64,000 nt of DNA from JAFAGO01 sp031987605 (GCA_031987605.1 DALZZF010000003.1:62001-126000), one strand, 5' to 3'; shown: positions 26,117-35,405, numbered from the stretch's first letter. The notes: generated from the sequence alone by a model not told the origin. Program-made: numbers and translations.

Positions 26117-27565
26117 ATGACTGAACAAGAAGATCACAGAGGAGGACAAGGCCAGGTTCTGGATCCAGAAACATTCCGTGATTCTGTAGGAACCATGGAA
26201 CAGTCCGGTAAAAGAAAATGGGTATATCCTAAAAAACCAAAAGGAAAATATACCAATTACAGAACCATCGTTGCCGTAATTTTGCTGTTTGCATTATTTG
26301 CCATTCCTTTTATTAAAATCAACGGAAATCCTTTTTTGATGTTCAATATCATTGATCGAAATTTCTTCATCATCGGGCAACCTTTTTATCCGCAGGATTT
26401 CTTTATTTTGGCATTAGGATCAATTGCAACCTTAATTTTTGTTATTCTGTTTACGGTAGCTTACGGTAGAATTTTCTGCGGTTGGATTTGTCCGCAAACG
26501 ATTTTCATGGAAATGATTTTTCGCAAAATAGATTACGCCATAGAAGGAGATCGAAACAAACAGATGAAACTCGACCGTCAGGAATGGAACAGCGAAAAAA
26601 TCTGGAAAAGAACACTAAAGTGGTCAATTTATCTCATCATTTCACTGGTTATCACCCATTTCATGTTTATGTATGTTGTAGGTTATGAAGAGGTTTTTAA
26701 AATCATGAAAGAAGGACCTTTGGCGCATCCCACCAATTTTCTGGTGATGATTTTCTTTACCGCGGCATTTTATTTTGTATTCGCTTGGTTCAGAGAACAG
26801 GTATGTACTTTGGTTTGCCCTTATGGAAGATTGCAGGGCGTATTGATAGACAAGCAGACCATTAATGTTTTCTATGATTTTAAAAGAGGTGAAACCCGCT
26901 CAAAATGGAGAAAAAATGAAGACCGAAAAGCAGCAGGGAAAGGCGATTGTATTGATTGTGGACAGTGTGTGGTGGTTTGCCCGACTGGTATTGACATCCG
27001 AAACGGACAGCAGCTGGAATGTGTAAACTGTACCGCCTGTATTGATGCCTGTGATGAAGTCATGGAAAAAGTGGGACTTCCAAAAGGATTAATCCGCTAC
27101 GCATCCGAATCAGAAATTGAGACCCAAACCCCATTCAAATTTACCGCAAGAATGAAAGCTTATGCTGTTTTTCTTGTATTGTTGATGGGATTTCTCGGAT
27201 TTTTGCTGGTCAACAGAGGAGATATGGAAGCCAAATTTATTAAACCGGCAGGAAGTACTTTCTTTGTGCGCGACGGTAAAATTTCCAATACCTATAATTA
27301 TACGCTTCTTAACAAATCCAACAAAAATATATTTGTTACCTTTAAAGTATTGGAACCCAAAAATGGTGAAGTAATTTATAGCAACGTAGGAGCCATAAAA
27401 GTTGAAAGAGACAAAGTAACCAAAGGAACCGTGAATATTTCGTTCCCACAAAAAGACGTGAAACTTTCCAAACAGAACATCAAAATCGGAGTGTTTGACA
27501 AAACCGGTAAAATGGTGGATTCCTACGAAACCTATTTTGAAGGACCTTTTAAAATGCAGTTTTAA
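26117..27565 (+). CDS. ccoG: cbb3 oxidase accessory iron-sulfur protein CcoG
   Basis: The protein has 482 residues and about five membrane helices. The cysteine motifs FCGWICPQT and CTLVCPYG, and the ferredoxin pair CIDCGQCVVVCP and CVNCTACIDAC, mark it as CcoG/RdxA. The C-terminal part (about 370-482) is a periplasmic Ig-like domain. CcoG reduces Cu(II) to Cu(I) for oxidase assembly. It follows ccoP after a terminator and precedes ccoH by 1 nt. Confidence 0.95.
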   Translation: MTEQEDHRGGQGQVLDPETFRDSVGTMEQSGKRKWVYPKKPKGKYTNYRTIVAVILLFALFAIPFIKINGNPFLMFNIIDRNFFIIGQPFYPQDFFILALGSIATLIFVILFTVAYGRIFCGWICPQTIFMEMIFRKIDYAIEGDRNKQMKLDRQEWNSEKIWKRTLKWSIYLIISLVITHFMFMYVVGYEEVFKIMKEGPLAHPTNFLVMIFFTAAFYFVFAWFREQVCTLVCPYGRLQGVLIDKQTINVFYDFKRGETRSKWRKNEDRKAAGKGDCIDCGQCVVVCPTGIDIRNGQQLECVNCTACIDACDEVMEKVGLPKGLIRYASESEIETQTPFKFTARMKAYAVFLVLLMGFLGFLLVNRGDMEAKFIKPAGSTFFVRDGKISNTYNYTLLNKSNKNIFVTFKVLEPKNGEVIYSNVGAIKVERDKVTKGTVNISFPQKDVKLSKQNIKIGVFDKTGKMVDSYETYFEGPFKMQF

Positions 27566-27566
27566 T

Positions 27567-28016
27567 ATGAAAATTTCTTGGGGACATGGTGTCATCATTG
27601 CTTTAGGCGCATTTATTGTGTTTATACTGGGAATGATTTTTTTCTTTCCTATGGGACAGCAAAATTCTGAATTGATTACTGAGAATTATTATGAGGAAGA
27701 ACTGCTGTATCAGGATGTGATTGATGCCAAAAAAAGAGCTGATCAATTAGCAGAAAAACCAAAACTGGAAATTAAAAATGAAGGATTATTCTTGTCTTTC
27801 CCGAAAGATATTAATAATTCAAACTCAAAATTTGACTTTTATTTATACCGTTCTTCAGACCAAAATCTCGATGTGAAAAAAGAATTTGCGCTTGATGCAA
27901 ACAATAACTATAGCATTCCTAAAAAAATTTTGGTAAAAGGAGGATATATTTTAAAAGTCATGTGGACAAAGGAAAAACATAAATATCAGATTGATTACGA
28001 TATCGAATGGAAATAG
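27567..28016 (+). CDS. ccoH: FixH/CcoH-family cbb3 assembly protein
   Basis: The 149-residue protein starts at ATG 27567, one base after the ccoG stop; an earlier in-frame ATG at 27495 lies inside ccoG and is rejected. One N-terminal membrane helix (about 5-27) is followed by a periplasmic domain with NYYEEELLYQDVIDAK, the FixH hallmark. CcoH-like proteins stabilise cbb3 assembly intermediates. The gene overlaps the next one by 10 nt. Confidence 0.88.
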   Translation: MKISWGHGVIIALGAFIVFILGMIFFFPMGQQNSELITENYYEEELLYQDVIDAKKRADQLAEKPKLEIKNEGLFLSFPKDINNSNSKFDFYLYRSSDQNLDVKKEFALDANNNYSIPKKILVKGGYILKVMWTKEKHKYQIDYDIEWK

Positions 28017-28732
28017 CACTCATCATATCTGCATTGGGTTTAGGCTTTGCCTCCGGATTTCACTGTATCGGAATGTGTGGTCCTATTGCACTTTCATTGG
28101 GACTGACCAAAAAGCAGGCACTTAATTTTTACTTCCAGAATCTCACGTATCAATTTGGAAGAATCTTTACCTACGCATTTTTAGGAGCCCTTCTCGGAAT
28201 TGTGGGAAAAGGTTTTGAAATCAGCGGATTTCAGAGTTATCTTACCATTATTGCAGGAATTCTGTTGATCGTAATGGCAGTATTTTCTTTTGGTGGAAAG
28301 GATTTTTCCTCAAAAATTCCGTTTCTTTCAAAATTGCTGATGAAAGTGAAACTCAATCTTGGAAAACTTTTACAAAAAGCCGATTATAAAAGTCGTTTTG
28401 CAACCGGTATTCTCAACGGATTTTTGCCTTGCGGAATGGTGTATATGGCATTAACCGCCTCTCTTGCCGCAGGAGGAATTTGGCAAAGCTCACTCTTTAT
28501 GGCACTTTTCGGGTTGGGAACGCTTCCCTTTATGTTTGCCGTGGTGCTTGTAGGAAATTTAATTTCTCAAAACTTCAGAAGTAAAGTTTTGAAAGTCATA
28601 CCGGTAATGATGATTATTTTGGGAAGTCTGTTTATTCTTCGCGGTCTGGAACTGGGAATTCCTTATATTTCCCCTTCCTCTTCTTCGCTGGGCATTCATT
28701 CCGGAAATAGCGGGCATGAACATTGCCATTAA
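28007..28732 (+). CDS. SafE/UreH-like membrane protein with histidine tail
   Basis: The protein has 241 residues and six or so membrane helices. The first helix carries GFASGFHCIGMCGPIALSLG, and a mirrored half contains GFLPCGMVYMAL, the paired cysteine motifs of the DsbD_2/SafE (UreH) family. A histidine-rich end (SGHEHCH) suggests metal binding. In this setting, as last gene after ccoG-ccoH, a role in copper handling for oxidase assembly is likely. It is often annotated as sulfite exporter, for which there is no support here. Confidence 0.85.
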   Translation: MEIALIISALGLGFASGFHCIGMCGPIALSLGLTKKQALNFYFQNLTYQFGRIFTYAFLGALLGIVGKGFEISGFQSYLTIIAGILLIVMAVFSFGGKDFSSKIPFLSKLLMKVKLNLGKLLQKADYKSRFATGILNGFLPCGMVYMALTASLAAGGIWQSSLFMALFGLGTLPFMFAVVLVGNLISQNFRSKVLKVIPVMMIILGSLFILRGLELGIPYISPSSSSLGIHSGNSGHEHCH

Positions 28733-28800
28733 TGGATCAAGCACAAAACTTGTGAAGAAAGACTAAAAAAAAATGTGAGATGTTATTCTCATAAAAAATA

Positions 28801-28817
28801 GCGCACCTTCGGCGCGC
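28801..28817. repeat. Mini-hairpin 1 (CC-TTC-GG type)
   Basis: GCGCACC-TTC-GGCGCGC forms a seven-base-pair stem with one mismatch and a three-base loop. It shares its design with the hairpins at 28854 and 29022. Confidence 0.55.
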
Positions 28818-28853
28818 ACCCAATCTTATTTTCAAACCTATTCTACACAGATA

Positions 28854-28870
28854 GCATTCCTCCGGAATGC
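28854..28870. repeat. Mini-hairpin 2 (CC-TCC-GG type)
   Basis: GCATTCC-TCC-GGAATGC is a perfect seven-base-pair stem with a three-base loop, the same length and core as the neighbouring hairpins. Confidence 0.6.
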
Positions 28871-29000
28871 ACTTCTATACCAACATATACTCTTCACTCA
28901 GAATTGTAATTGTAAATTCATTATGGGAAAGAAAAACGTCAATCCTAAAGTTTTGCATCTGATACCAGAAAGTTTTACAAAATTTAACTTTGATAATAAA

Positions 29001-29046
29001 AATTTCGGCGGNNNNNNNNNNCGGCACCTGCGGTGCCGCCGAAATT
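29001..29046. repeat. Mini-hairpin 3 in a larger palindrome interrupted by an assembly gap
   Basis: CGGCACC-TGC-GGTGCCG (29022-29038) is a perfect 17-nt hairpin. It is framed by AATTTCGGCGG (29001-29011) and its exact complement CCGCCGAAATT (29036-29046). Between the outer left arm and the hairpin are ten Ns. On the minus strand the palindrome is followed by T-rich sequence, so it could also terminate serS. Confidence 0.65.
29012..29021. other. Assembly gap (10 N)
   Basis: Exactly ten ambiguous bases lie inside a palindrome. A round number of Ns usually marks a gap of unknown size in a draft scaffold, so local distances here are not reliable. Confidence 0.95.
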
Positions 29047-29082
29047 AAATTAGTTCCCTGTGATAATCACAAAATTTTGTAT

Positions 29083-30354
29083 CTAACTGATTACTTCAAA
29101 ACGAGCGTATTCTGCAACTTTTTTCGGAAGACGAATTCCTTCGGGAGTTTGGTTATTTTCCAATAAAGCAGCCATAATTCTTGGTAATGCCATTGCAGAG
29201 CCATTTAATGTATGCACCAATTGTGCTTTCCCTTCGTTCCCTTTATAACGGCATTTCAAACGATTTGCCTGAAAATTTTCAAAATTGGAAACAGAAGACA
29301 CTTCCAACCATTTTTCCTGAGCAGCACTCCACACTTCAAAATCATAGGTTAATGCAGAAGTGAATCCCATATCCCCACCACACAATCTTAAAATACGGAA
29401 CGGAAGCTCAAGATCGGTTAAAATTCCTTTTACATGATTCACCATTTCATCCAAAGCAGCATAAGAATTTTCGGGTTTTTCGATGCGTACAATTTCTACT
29501 TTTTCGAACTGGTGAAGACGGTTCAAACCACGAACATGCGCACCATAACTTCCTGCTTCTCTTCTGTAACATTGTGAAAAAGCGGTATTTTTTACCGGAA
29601 GTTCTTTTTCATCCAGAATAACATCCCGGTAAATATTGGTCACCGGAACTTCGGCGGTCGGAATCAGGTACAAATCATCTTCGGTAATATAATACATTTG
29701 CCCTTCTTTATCCGGAAGTTGGCCTGTTCCGTAACCGGAAGCCTCATTTACAACATGTGGCGGATTTACTTCAAGATAACCGGCATCGGTATTGGTATCG
29801 AGAAAAAACTGAACCAATGCCCGCTGCAAACGCGCTCCTTTTCCCAGATATACAGGGAAACCGGCACCGGCAATTTTCACACCGAGTTCAAAATCGATCA
29901 GATTGTATTTTTTTGCCAATTCCCAATGCGGAATGGCACCTTCACCCAAACCAGAAACCTCAACAGACTGATATACAATTTCATTATCGTCTGCGGAAAC
30001 ACCTGCTTTTACCTGATCGTTTGGAATATTGGGAATCAGATAAAGCGTCTGCGTTAGTTTATCTTCGGTTTCTCTCAGTTCCTGCTGTAGTTTTTGCGAG
30101 TTTTCTTTATATTCCGCGGTTTTGGATTTTGCTGTTTCCGCTTCTTCTTTTTTACCTTCTTTCATCAAGATCCCGATTTCTTTGGAAATTCGGTTCATGT
30201 GGGCAAGATTTTCATCGAGCTCGAACTGGAGTTTTTTTCTGTTTTCATCAAGGTTAATGGCCTGATCCACCAATTCCGGTTGAGAAAAATTTCTTTTCTT
30301 CAATCCTTCCAAAACGCGTGCTTTTTCTTCACGCAAAAATTGAACTTGTAACAT
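29083..30354 (-). CDS. serS: Serine--tRNA ligase
   Basis: The protein has 423 residues from ATG 30352-30354; the in-frame extension to 30405 adds 17 residues absent from the family and is rejected. The N-terminal coiled-coil arm covers about residues 25-105. Class II motifs follow: VNPPHVV region (motif 1), FSQCYRREAGSYG (motif 2) and GSAMALPRIMAALLENNQ (motif 3). It charges tRNA-Ser and tRNA-Sec with serine. The 3' palindrome at 29001-29046 may be its terminator. Confidence 0.97.
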   Translation of the reverse strand: MLQVQFLREEKARVLEGLKKRNFSQPELVDQAINLDENRKKLQFELDENLAHMNRISKEIGILMKEGKKEEAETAKSKTAEYKENSQKLQQELRETEDKLTQTLYLIPNIPNDQVKAGVSADDNEIVYQSVEVSGLGEGAIPHWELAKKYNLIDFELGVKIAGAGFPVYLGKGARLQRALVQFFLDTNTDAGYLEVNPPHVVNEASGYGTGQLPDKEGQMYYITEDDLYLIPTAEVPVTNIYRDVILDEKELPVKNTAFSQCYRREAGSYGAHVRGLNRLHQFEKVEIVRIEKPENSYAALDEMVNHVKGILTDLELPFRILRLCGGDMGFTSALTYDFEVWSAAQEKWLEVSSVSNFENFQANRLKCRYKGNEGKAQLVHTLNGSAMALPRIMAALLENNQTPEGIRLPKKVAEYARFEVIS

Positions 30355-30457
30355 AAATTTTGTTGAATGTTTGGGATACAGAATCTGATTTTCTCTGAAT
30401 TTCATTGATAAATTTCAGAAAAAACAGTTGTCTGTAAAATTTTGTCAAATTTAGTGA

Positions 30458-30958
30458 TTATTTTGTGACTTTGATGATATTGGACTGCCCTTCTGTTTTG
30501 GTAAACACCAGCACATTATTGTACCATGCATTCTGGAGCTGAAAAATATCGGGTGTGGAACGGTACTTCAAAATCAGCGTATCACTGAAAGAAGTAGTGG
30601 TTTCGCTATCCAACTTTTTTATAATTCTCAATGCAATTTTCGATTCATAAATTTTATTTGAAGAATCCGACGAATCCACAAGAATCCGGGTGGCTCCCGC
30701 AACATAATCAATATACCGGATTGAATCGGCATCGTAAGCATACGTAAAACTTACAGGCGCAGTATCTGTAATTCCATATTCATCATTAAAAATAACCGAA
30801 GTGTAGGAATAATTGTTTTTTGTGTTCAGCAAATCAACTCCTGCCGAATCAATATACAAATTCATAACCTGATCGATTTGTTGCACCTCCACATCATCAT
30901 TTCTGCAACTCATCATTGCAAAAAAAGCCAGCACAGAACTGAAAAATACATTTTTCAT
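30458..30958 (-). CDS. Hypothetical lipoprotein
   Basis: The protein has 166 residues from ATG 30956-30958. It begins with a lipoprotein signal (MKNVFFSSVLAFFAMMSC), with the lipobox cysteine at about residue 18. The remainder is beta-rich and polar with no motif I recognise. The longer in-frame form to 31000 begins with TTG inside the flippase gene and is rejected. It follows the flippase gene by 13 nt on the same strand, so it may be transcribed with the surface-glycan genes. Confidence 0.65.
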   Translation of the reverse strand: MKNVFFSSVLAFFAMMSCRNDDVEVQQIDQVMNLYIDSAGVDLLNTKNNYSYTSVIFNDEYGITDTAPVSFTYAYDADSIRYIDYVAGATRILVDSSDSSNKIYESKIALRIIKKLDSETTTSFSDTLILKYRSTPDIFQLQNAWYNNVLVFTKTEGQSNIIKVTK

Positions 30959-30971
30959 CTTGCAAAGATAG

Positions 30972-32219
30972 TTAATTAAGCTTTCGAAGATAAATGACAA
31001 AAAAAATCATTGATAAAAAACCTGTAAAAGCCAAAGTTCCCGCCATGGAAAATGCCATTCCCAGAATTCCATAAATTGGAACTAAAATAAAACTCAACAC
31101 CACCAAAAAAACAATGGCCAGCGAAGAGACAATGGTGTTTGCTTTCATCATTCCTACAGCTGAAAGCATATTCCCAAATAAATTCCGAAAAAGAATATTC
31201 AAACAAAAAGCAGCTAATAAAACGGTAAATATCAATACATTATCCGAATATTTCGTCCCAAAAAAGAACAAAAGAATTTCACCGCTGAAGAAATAGCCCA
31301 CCCCAAAAATCAGTATGACAATCGGTATAAAGATTTTATAATAATTGGAAACATAGTTCAAAAGATAGCTTTTGTTCTGATAGTTCCGGGCAATTAACGG
31401 AAAATCACTTTGTAGAAATGTAAGGGCCAGAAAAGTGATATTTGCAGGAAGCAAAATCCCCACTTTATAATGAGCAACGGATGTTTCATTCATCAAAAAT
31501 CCAAGCAGAAGCACATCCAAAGAAAAAAGGGTATCGGAAAGGCAAGCGGTTCCGGATGCGTGAAAAGCATAATTCCATATTTGTTTCGGCGAAAATGCGA
31601 AACCAACCGGAAATGAAAATTGATTGTATTTTTGAAACCAAAACAAAGACAGATAAGGAGAAACCGCCATTGCAACGGCATAACCTTTCCAACCGAAAAA
31701 ATAGGCTAAAACCAAAAGCAGAAGCAAAGAAATGATATTTACAAAATTACTATTCTGGGCAAAAGCTCTGTTTTTGCCTTCCATTCGAAGTTCCGACTGA
31801 ATGTGACTAAAAAAATAGGTTCCCAGTAAACGCACTGCAAACGCCAGAAAAATCCAGAAAATATGTTCAAATTTTTGTAGATAAAATAGGCTTACCAAAA
31901 GAAAGACAACGGTAAGTATAACCTGATTAAAAAAACCTTTTCTGAATAAATAGGCAGAAAGTTGCCGCTTTTCCACTTGATTATCGGTGACGGAACCAAA
32001 TCGCAACAAGCTCTGTACACTCCCAAAACCACTGAAAGGTGCGAAAATGGCAAAAGCAGAAGCCACAATGCTGAAGGTTCCAAATTCATTCTCCGGAAGT
32101 AACCTGATAATAAAAAGCGAACTCAAAAACGCACAAATCTTCGCAATCAAAAGTGAAACAAAAACATATTGCCCTTTGTTCTGCAGAAAATTTCTAAAAA
32201 AAAGTTTCAGACTTTCCAT
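30972..32219 (-). CDS. Polysaccharide flippase (Wzx/MATE-like membrane protein)
   Basis: The protein (415 residues) has about 12 hydrophobic segments and an N terminus typical of O-antigen flippases (AKICAFLSSLFIIRLLPENEFGTFSI). It would move lipid-linked sugars across the inner membrane. Exact substrate specificity cannot be read from sequence. It starts immediately after the asparagine-synthase-like gene (stop 32220), so the two are co-transcribed. Confidence 0.85.
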   Translation of the reverse strand: MESLKLFFRNFLQNKGQYVFVSLLIAKICAFLSSLFIIRLLPENEFGTFSIVASAFAIFAPFSGFGSVQSLLRFGSVTDNQVEKRQLSAYLFRKGFFNQVILTVVFLLVSLFYLQKFEHIFWIFLAFAVRLLGTYFFSHIQSELRMEGKNRAFAQNSNFVNIISLLLLLVLAYFFGWKGYAVAMAVSPYLSLFWFQKYNQFSFPVGFAFSPKQIWNYAFHASGTACLSDTLFSLDVLLLGFLMNETSVAHYKVGILLPANITFLALTFLQSDFPLIARNYQNKSYLLNYVSNYYKIFIPIVILIFGVGYFFSGEILLFFFGTKYSDNVLIFTVLLAAFCLNILFRNLFGNMLSAVGMMKANTIVSSLAIVFLVVLSFILVPIYGILGMAFSMAGTLAFTGFLSMIFFVIYLRKLN

Positions 32220-33866
32220 TTAAAAGTACAATTTAAAAATCGCCAATACATTTATGGCCTGCGATTTCCTGCCAAAATCTGATTGTGCAAAGAGACGGAT
32301 TAAATCGTTTTTAAGCTCTGGAAAAGCATCAACCCGGTCGATATTTTCAGTAAAATAATCCGCATAATATTTTTGAATTTCCGGGCTTTGATCGAAGTAA
32401 TACTGATAAGGATACATGCTGGATTTTTGTGGCGTTTTTAAAATCCATTCGTTGGTTTTTACAAAAATACGCTTCATCACTTTATCTCCGAAAACCGTTT
32501 TCCAGACGGCATTGGGGCGAAGCAGCGTACGCTCCCAAACATATTTTGTGGCTTCCGGGCAATATTTTGAAATCCATTCGATGTAAAAACGGTGGTTGTA
32601 TTTCCATTCTTCCGGAAGTGCAATGGAAAATTTTAGAAAATCCTTCGTCATAAAAGGTGATGTTTGATACGCTTTTTGCTGAAAAGCATGTGCCCCAACC
32701 AAAAGCCGGTTGTAGCCTCGGTTGCGTATCAGGAAGGCTTCTTCTCCATCATACTTTTTTACCACATCATCAAAATAGGGTCTCACTTTATCAAAAAAAT
32801 CCGGGTTAAAGATGACTTTAAAACGCGTTGGTCTCTGCTTTTCAGGCACTGATAAATATCCTCCCAAAATGGCATCTCCAATTTGTCCGCTATGAAATAT
32901 TTTAAAATTCTGATATTTCAGCTGATTCATCGCATGCTGCACATGAATCGCTCCGGTATAAAATACCAGACCTTCCGAAATTTTGGTGAGCGCATCAATT
33001 TCTTTCAGAAAAATACCGCCATCCAACGGAATAAATTCGTAGTGAAGGTTAAAATCTTCAGCAATTTTCCGGGAAATGGTTTCGTCCAGATAGCCGGACT
33101 GTGAAAAACACAACGCATTATCCGGAACAAATCCGTTCTGAATCGCATACATCATCGCCACCCGGCTGTCCAGACCGCCGCTTAACAAAGCCAGATGATT
33201 CGCTCCGTATTCATCATCTTTGGAATATTCCATTTTCACGGATTCTGAAAAAATCTCATGTGCCATTTGATGTGCTTCCGATTTGGATTTTTGAAGATAC
33301 GGCTCGTGAAAAGTGGAGAAATATTCAATTTCCTGAAACGTATTGGAATTCAAATCAATTTTTAAATAATGACCATCAAAAAGTTTGTAGATATTTTCAA
33401 TAATTGTTGAATTTTCCAGCATTCCGCTGAAGCACAAAAGCTGATAAATCCCGTTGATATTCGGTTTTGGAGTAATGTTTTCCGCTCTTAAAGTTCGGGA
33501 AAAACGAATCAGATTGGAATCTGCAAAAAATTTTCCATTAAAACTTCCATAAAAAATCCTTTGTGTAGAAGTGGGATTGGTAAAAAGCACCAATGTTTTT
33601 TGGTTTTTATCCCATATTATTCCCCGAAATTCACCTTCAAATTCCGAAATAATCCTTTCTTTTTTCTGCTGGTACAGTTCAAAAATCAAGGTTTGAAAAT
33701 CAGATAAAGCATAATCGTGAAGCAGTTTTTTTCGGTTCAATAAAACGCCTTCAAACAAAATTTTAACTCCTTCATTTTGAAAATGGAAACTATCATATCC
33801 TTCCTTTAAAAAAGACTGAATTTGAACTTTACCTTCGGAAAGGAGCACTGAAAATCCGGATTGCAT
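32220..33866 (-). CDS. Asparagine-synthase-related protein lacking the glutaminase cysteine
   Basis: The protein (548 residues) combines an N-terminal class II amidotransferase-like domain (about 1-170) with an AsnB-type ATP-pyrophosphatase domain showing LLSGGLDSR (PP-loop, near residue 230). A functional glutaminase starts with Met-Cys; here it starts MQSG, so glutamine hydrolysis is unlikely and another amine donor or acceptor is probable. Such proteins are common in surface-polysaccharide loci, where they may amidate sugars. The neighbours (flippase, glycosyltransferase, methyltransferase) fit that reading. Confidence 0.85.
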   Translation of the reverse strand: MQSGFSVLLSEGKVQIQSFLKEGYDSFHFQNEGVKILFEGVLLNRKKLLHDYALSDFQTLIFELYQQKKERIISEFEGEFRGIIWDKNQKTLVLFTNPTSTQRIFYGSFNGKFFADSNLIRFSRTLRAENITPKPNINGIYQLLCFSGMLENSTIIENIYKLFDGHYLKIDLNSNTFQEIEYFSTFHEPYLQKSKSEAHQMAHEIFSESVKMEYSKDDEYGANHLALLSGGLDSRVAMMYAIQNGFVPDNALCFSQSGYLDETISRKIAEDFNLHYEFIPLDGGIFLKEIDALTKISEGLVFYTGAIHVQHAMNQLKYQNFKIFHSGQIGDAILGGYLSVPEKQRPTRFKVIFNPDFFDKVRPYFDDVVKKYDGEEAFLIRNRGYNRLLVGAHAFQQKAYQTSPFMTKDFLKFSIALPEEWKYNHRFYIEWISKYCPEATKYVWERTLLRPNAVWKTVFGDKVMKRIFVKTNEWILKTPQKSSMYPYQYYFDQSPEIQKYYADYFTENIDRVDAFPELKNDLIRLFAQSDFGRKSQAINVLAIFKLYF

Positions 33867-34225
33867 ACGTGAAAAAAGATTTGAGTAAAGGTAAAGATTT
33901 TTAAACGTTCTTCCTTTGATTTTTGGTTAAAGAATAGCGTTAATACAACTTTCTGTCATTAATTTATGAAGTTTTGAATGGTTTATTTTTGATCTTTATT
34001 TAACCTCAATTCGGGATAAGCTTTTTTAAACGCAAAGTCAAACAAAAAAAAATAATGATTTGATTCTTAATGTTTTAAGGCATACAAAGCCGTAAAACTT
34101 ATTGAAATAATACAAGTTTTGTATTTCTTTTATAAACGAAGTGGCTTTTGTATTTCTTAAAAACATTTTAGAAATGAAAAAAATCTTTGTCTTTCATTGC
34201 GATAAAATTATTATTTGATTAAAAA
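33867..34225. other. Gene-free region between asparagine-synthase-like and glycosyltransferase genes
   Basis: These 359 nt have no coding frame. They contain two copies of TTTTGTATTTCTT (34117-34129 and 34146-34158), and TTGATT-AAA-AATCAA (34215-34229) that overlaps the glycosyltransferase stop and, with T-rich sequence beyond it on the minus strand, may act as a terminator. A near-consensus -7 box (TACCTTTA, minus strand, 33886-33893) could serve the asparagine-synthase-like gene. Confidence 0.5.
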
Positions 34226-35389
34226 TCAATGTAATAGCGTGTTTTTTATCCCGAACTCAGATTTATTCAATATTTCCGTATAAATTTCGCTGAACTGTCC
34301 GGCAATGGATTCTCTGGAAAATCCTGATACGACGAACGCTCTTAAAACTTCGGGTTTTTCAAAAATAATTTTCGATTCTATTATCATTTTCATCGATTCA
34401 TAAAGGGCTTTTTCGTTGTTTTTTTCGATCAGGATTCCAAATTTATCTTTTATAAATTCCGGAACTCCGCCAACAGCCGTGGAAATTACGGGAACACCAC
34501 AGGCAAAAGATTCCAAAATTACACAGCCCTGCGTTTCATTTTCACTGAAAAGAATGAAGCAATCGGAAAGCATCATTTTCTCGGCAACTTCTTGGTAACT
34601 GATTTCACCAAAAGTCCGGATATAATTTCCTGCTTGGAGTTCATCGATTTGTTTTTGTAATGCCTGATAATCGCCATCACCACCAATTTCAATTTCAAAA
34701 TCGAAACCTTCGTCGTGAAGAATTTTTGCAACTGCAATAATCCGGTCTGCTTTCTTCCTTGGAATCAAACTGGAAATATGCAGAAATTTAATCCTTTTAT
34801 TCTGATGCTTTTCAATGGTAAAAACTTCCGTATCCACCACATTGGAAATGATTTTTTTCGGGGTTTGAATTCCCAAATAATCCAGACTTTCCAGAAGATT
34901 ATAGCTCACCGGAAGAATATACGATGCCTGATTGCCAATAAATTTTGCGATTTTTTTGATGAGAGCAGATGTTTTGTGTTGATTGTCTTTTTGTAGTGCA
35001 GTCCAATGTTCCGTAACCACAAACGGAATATTGTATTTTTTCTTCAGATACACCGCAAAAAGCATATTGTTGTGCAAAACATTGGCGTGAACGAGATCCG
35101 GCTTCTTCATTCGCTTAAATCCTAAACGATAGGCTTTCATTCTTCGGAGAAAATTTTGAAGCGGATTCCCGGAATTTCTGTAATAAACCGTTAAAGTCCG
35201 GATTCCGTGAACGACTTTGTCATCAAAAATAAATTTCTCTTTTTGTTCAAAATCTCCGATTGCATGGAGCACTTCCACATGATGCAAAAGGGAAACGGCT
35301 TCTGCATGGCGCTGTACAAAATTTCCGTTGGTCGGCTCTAATCGGTTGGGATACCAGGACGAAATAAAGAGAATGTTTTTCTTTTCCAA
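34226..35389 (-). CDS. Glycosyltransferase family 4 protein
   Basis: The protein (387 residues) has the GT-B layout: an N-terminal acceptor domain starting ILFISSWYPNRLEPTNGNF, and a C-terminal donor domain with FLHISSLIPRKKAD and the nucleotide-sugar motif ENETQGCVILESFACGVPVIS (about residues 280-300, quoted only in part elsewhere). The initiation codon is TTG at 35387-35389; an in-frame stop lies just upstream and the first internal ATG is too far in. It probably builds a surface glycan with the adjacent genes. Confidence 0.9.
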   Translation of the reverse strand: MEKKNILFISSWYPNRLEPTNGNFVQRHAEAVSLLHHVEVLHAIGDFEQKEKFIFDDKVVHGIRTLTVYYRNSGNPLQNFLRRMKAYRLGFKRMKKPDLVHANVLHNNMLFAVYLKKKYNIPFVVTEHWTALQKDNQHKTSALIKKIAKFIGNQASYILPVSYNLLESLDYLGIQTPKKIISNVVDTEVFTIEKHQNKRIKFLHISSLIPRKKADRIIAVAKILHDEGFDFEIEIGGDGDYQALQKQIDELQAGNYIRTFGEISYQEVAEKMMLSDCFILFSENETQGCVILESFACGVPVISTAVGGVPEFIKDKFGILIEKNNEKALYESMKMIIESKIIFEKPEVLRAFVVSGFSRESIAGQFSEIYTEILNKSEFGIKNTLLH

Positions 35390-35405
35390 AGTTTCTATTT
35401 ATAGG

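Larger units (their letters stand above)
28733..29082. other. Gene-free region with hairpins
   Basis: These 350 nt between the SafE-like gene and serS contain no credible coding frame. They hold three mini-hairpins, the assembly gap and a short palindrome (GTGATAATCAC just before serS). I see no tRNA or known RNA family. Part of the region serves as the 3' flank of two convergent transcripts. Confidence 0.6.

Noticed and set aside
28007..28732. Annotation as sulfite exporter
   Set aside because: Only broad SafE/UreH-family similarity is visible; the cbb3 context and histidine tail favour a metal role.
34117..34158. Two copies of TTTTGTATTTCTT as a transposon or attachment site
   Set aside because: The sequence is AT-rich and short, no integrase or target duplication is present, and chance is likely.
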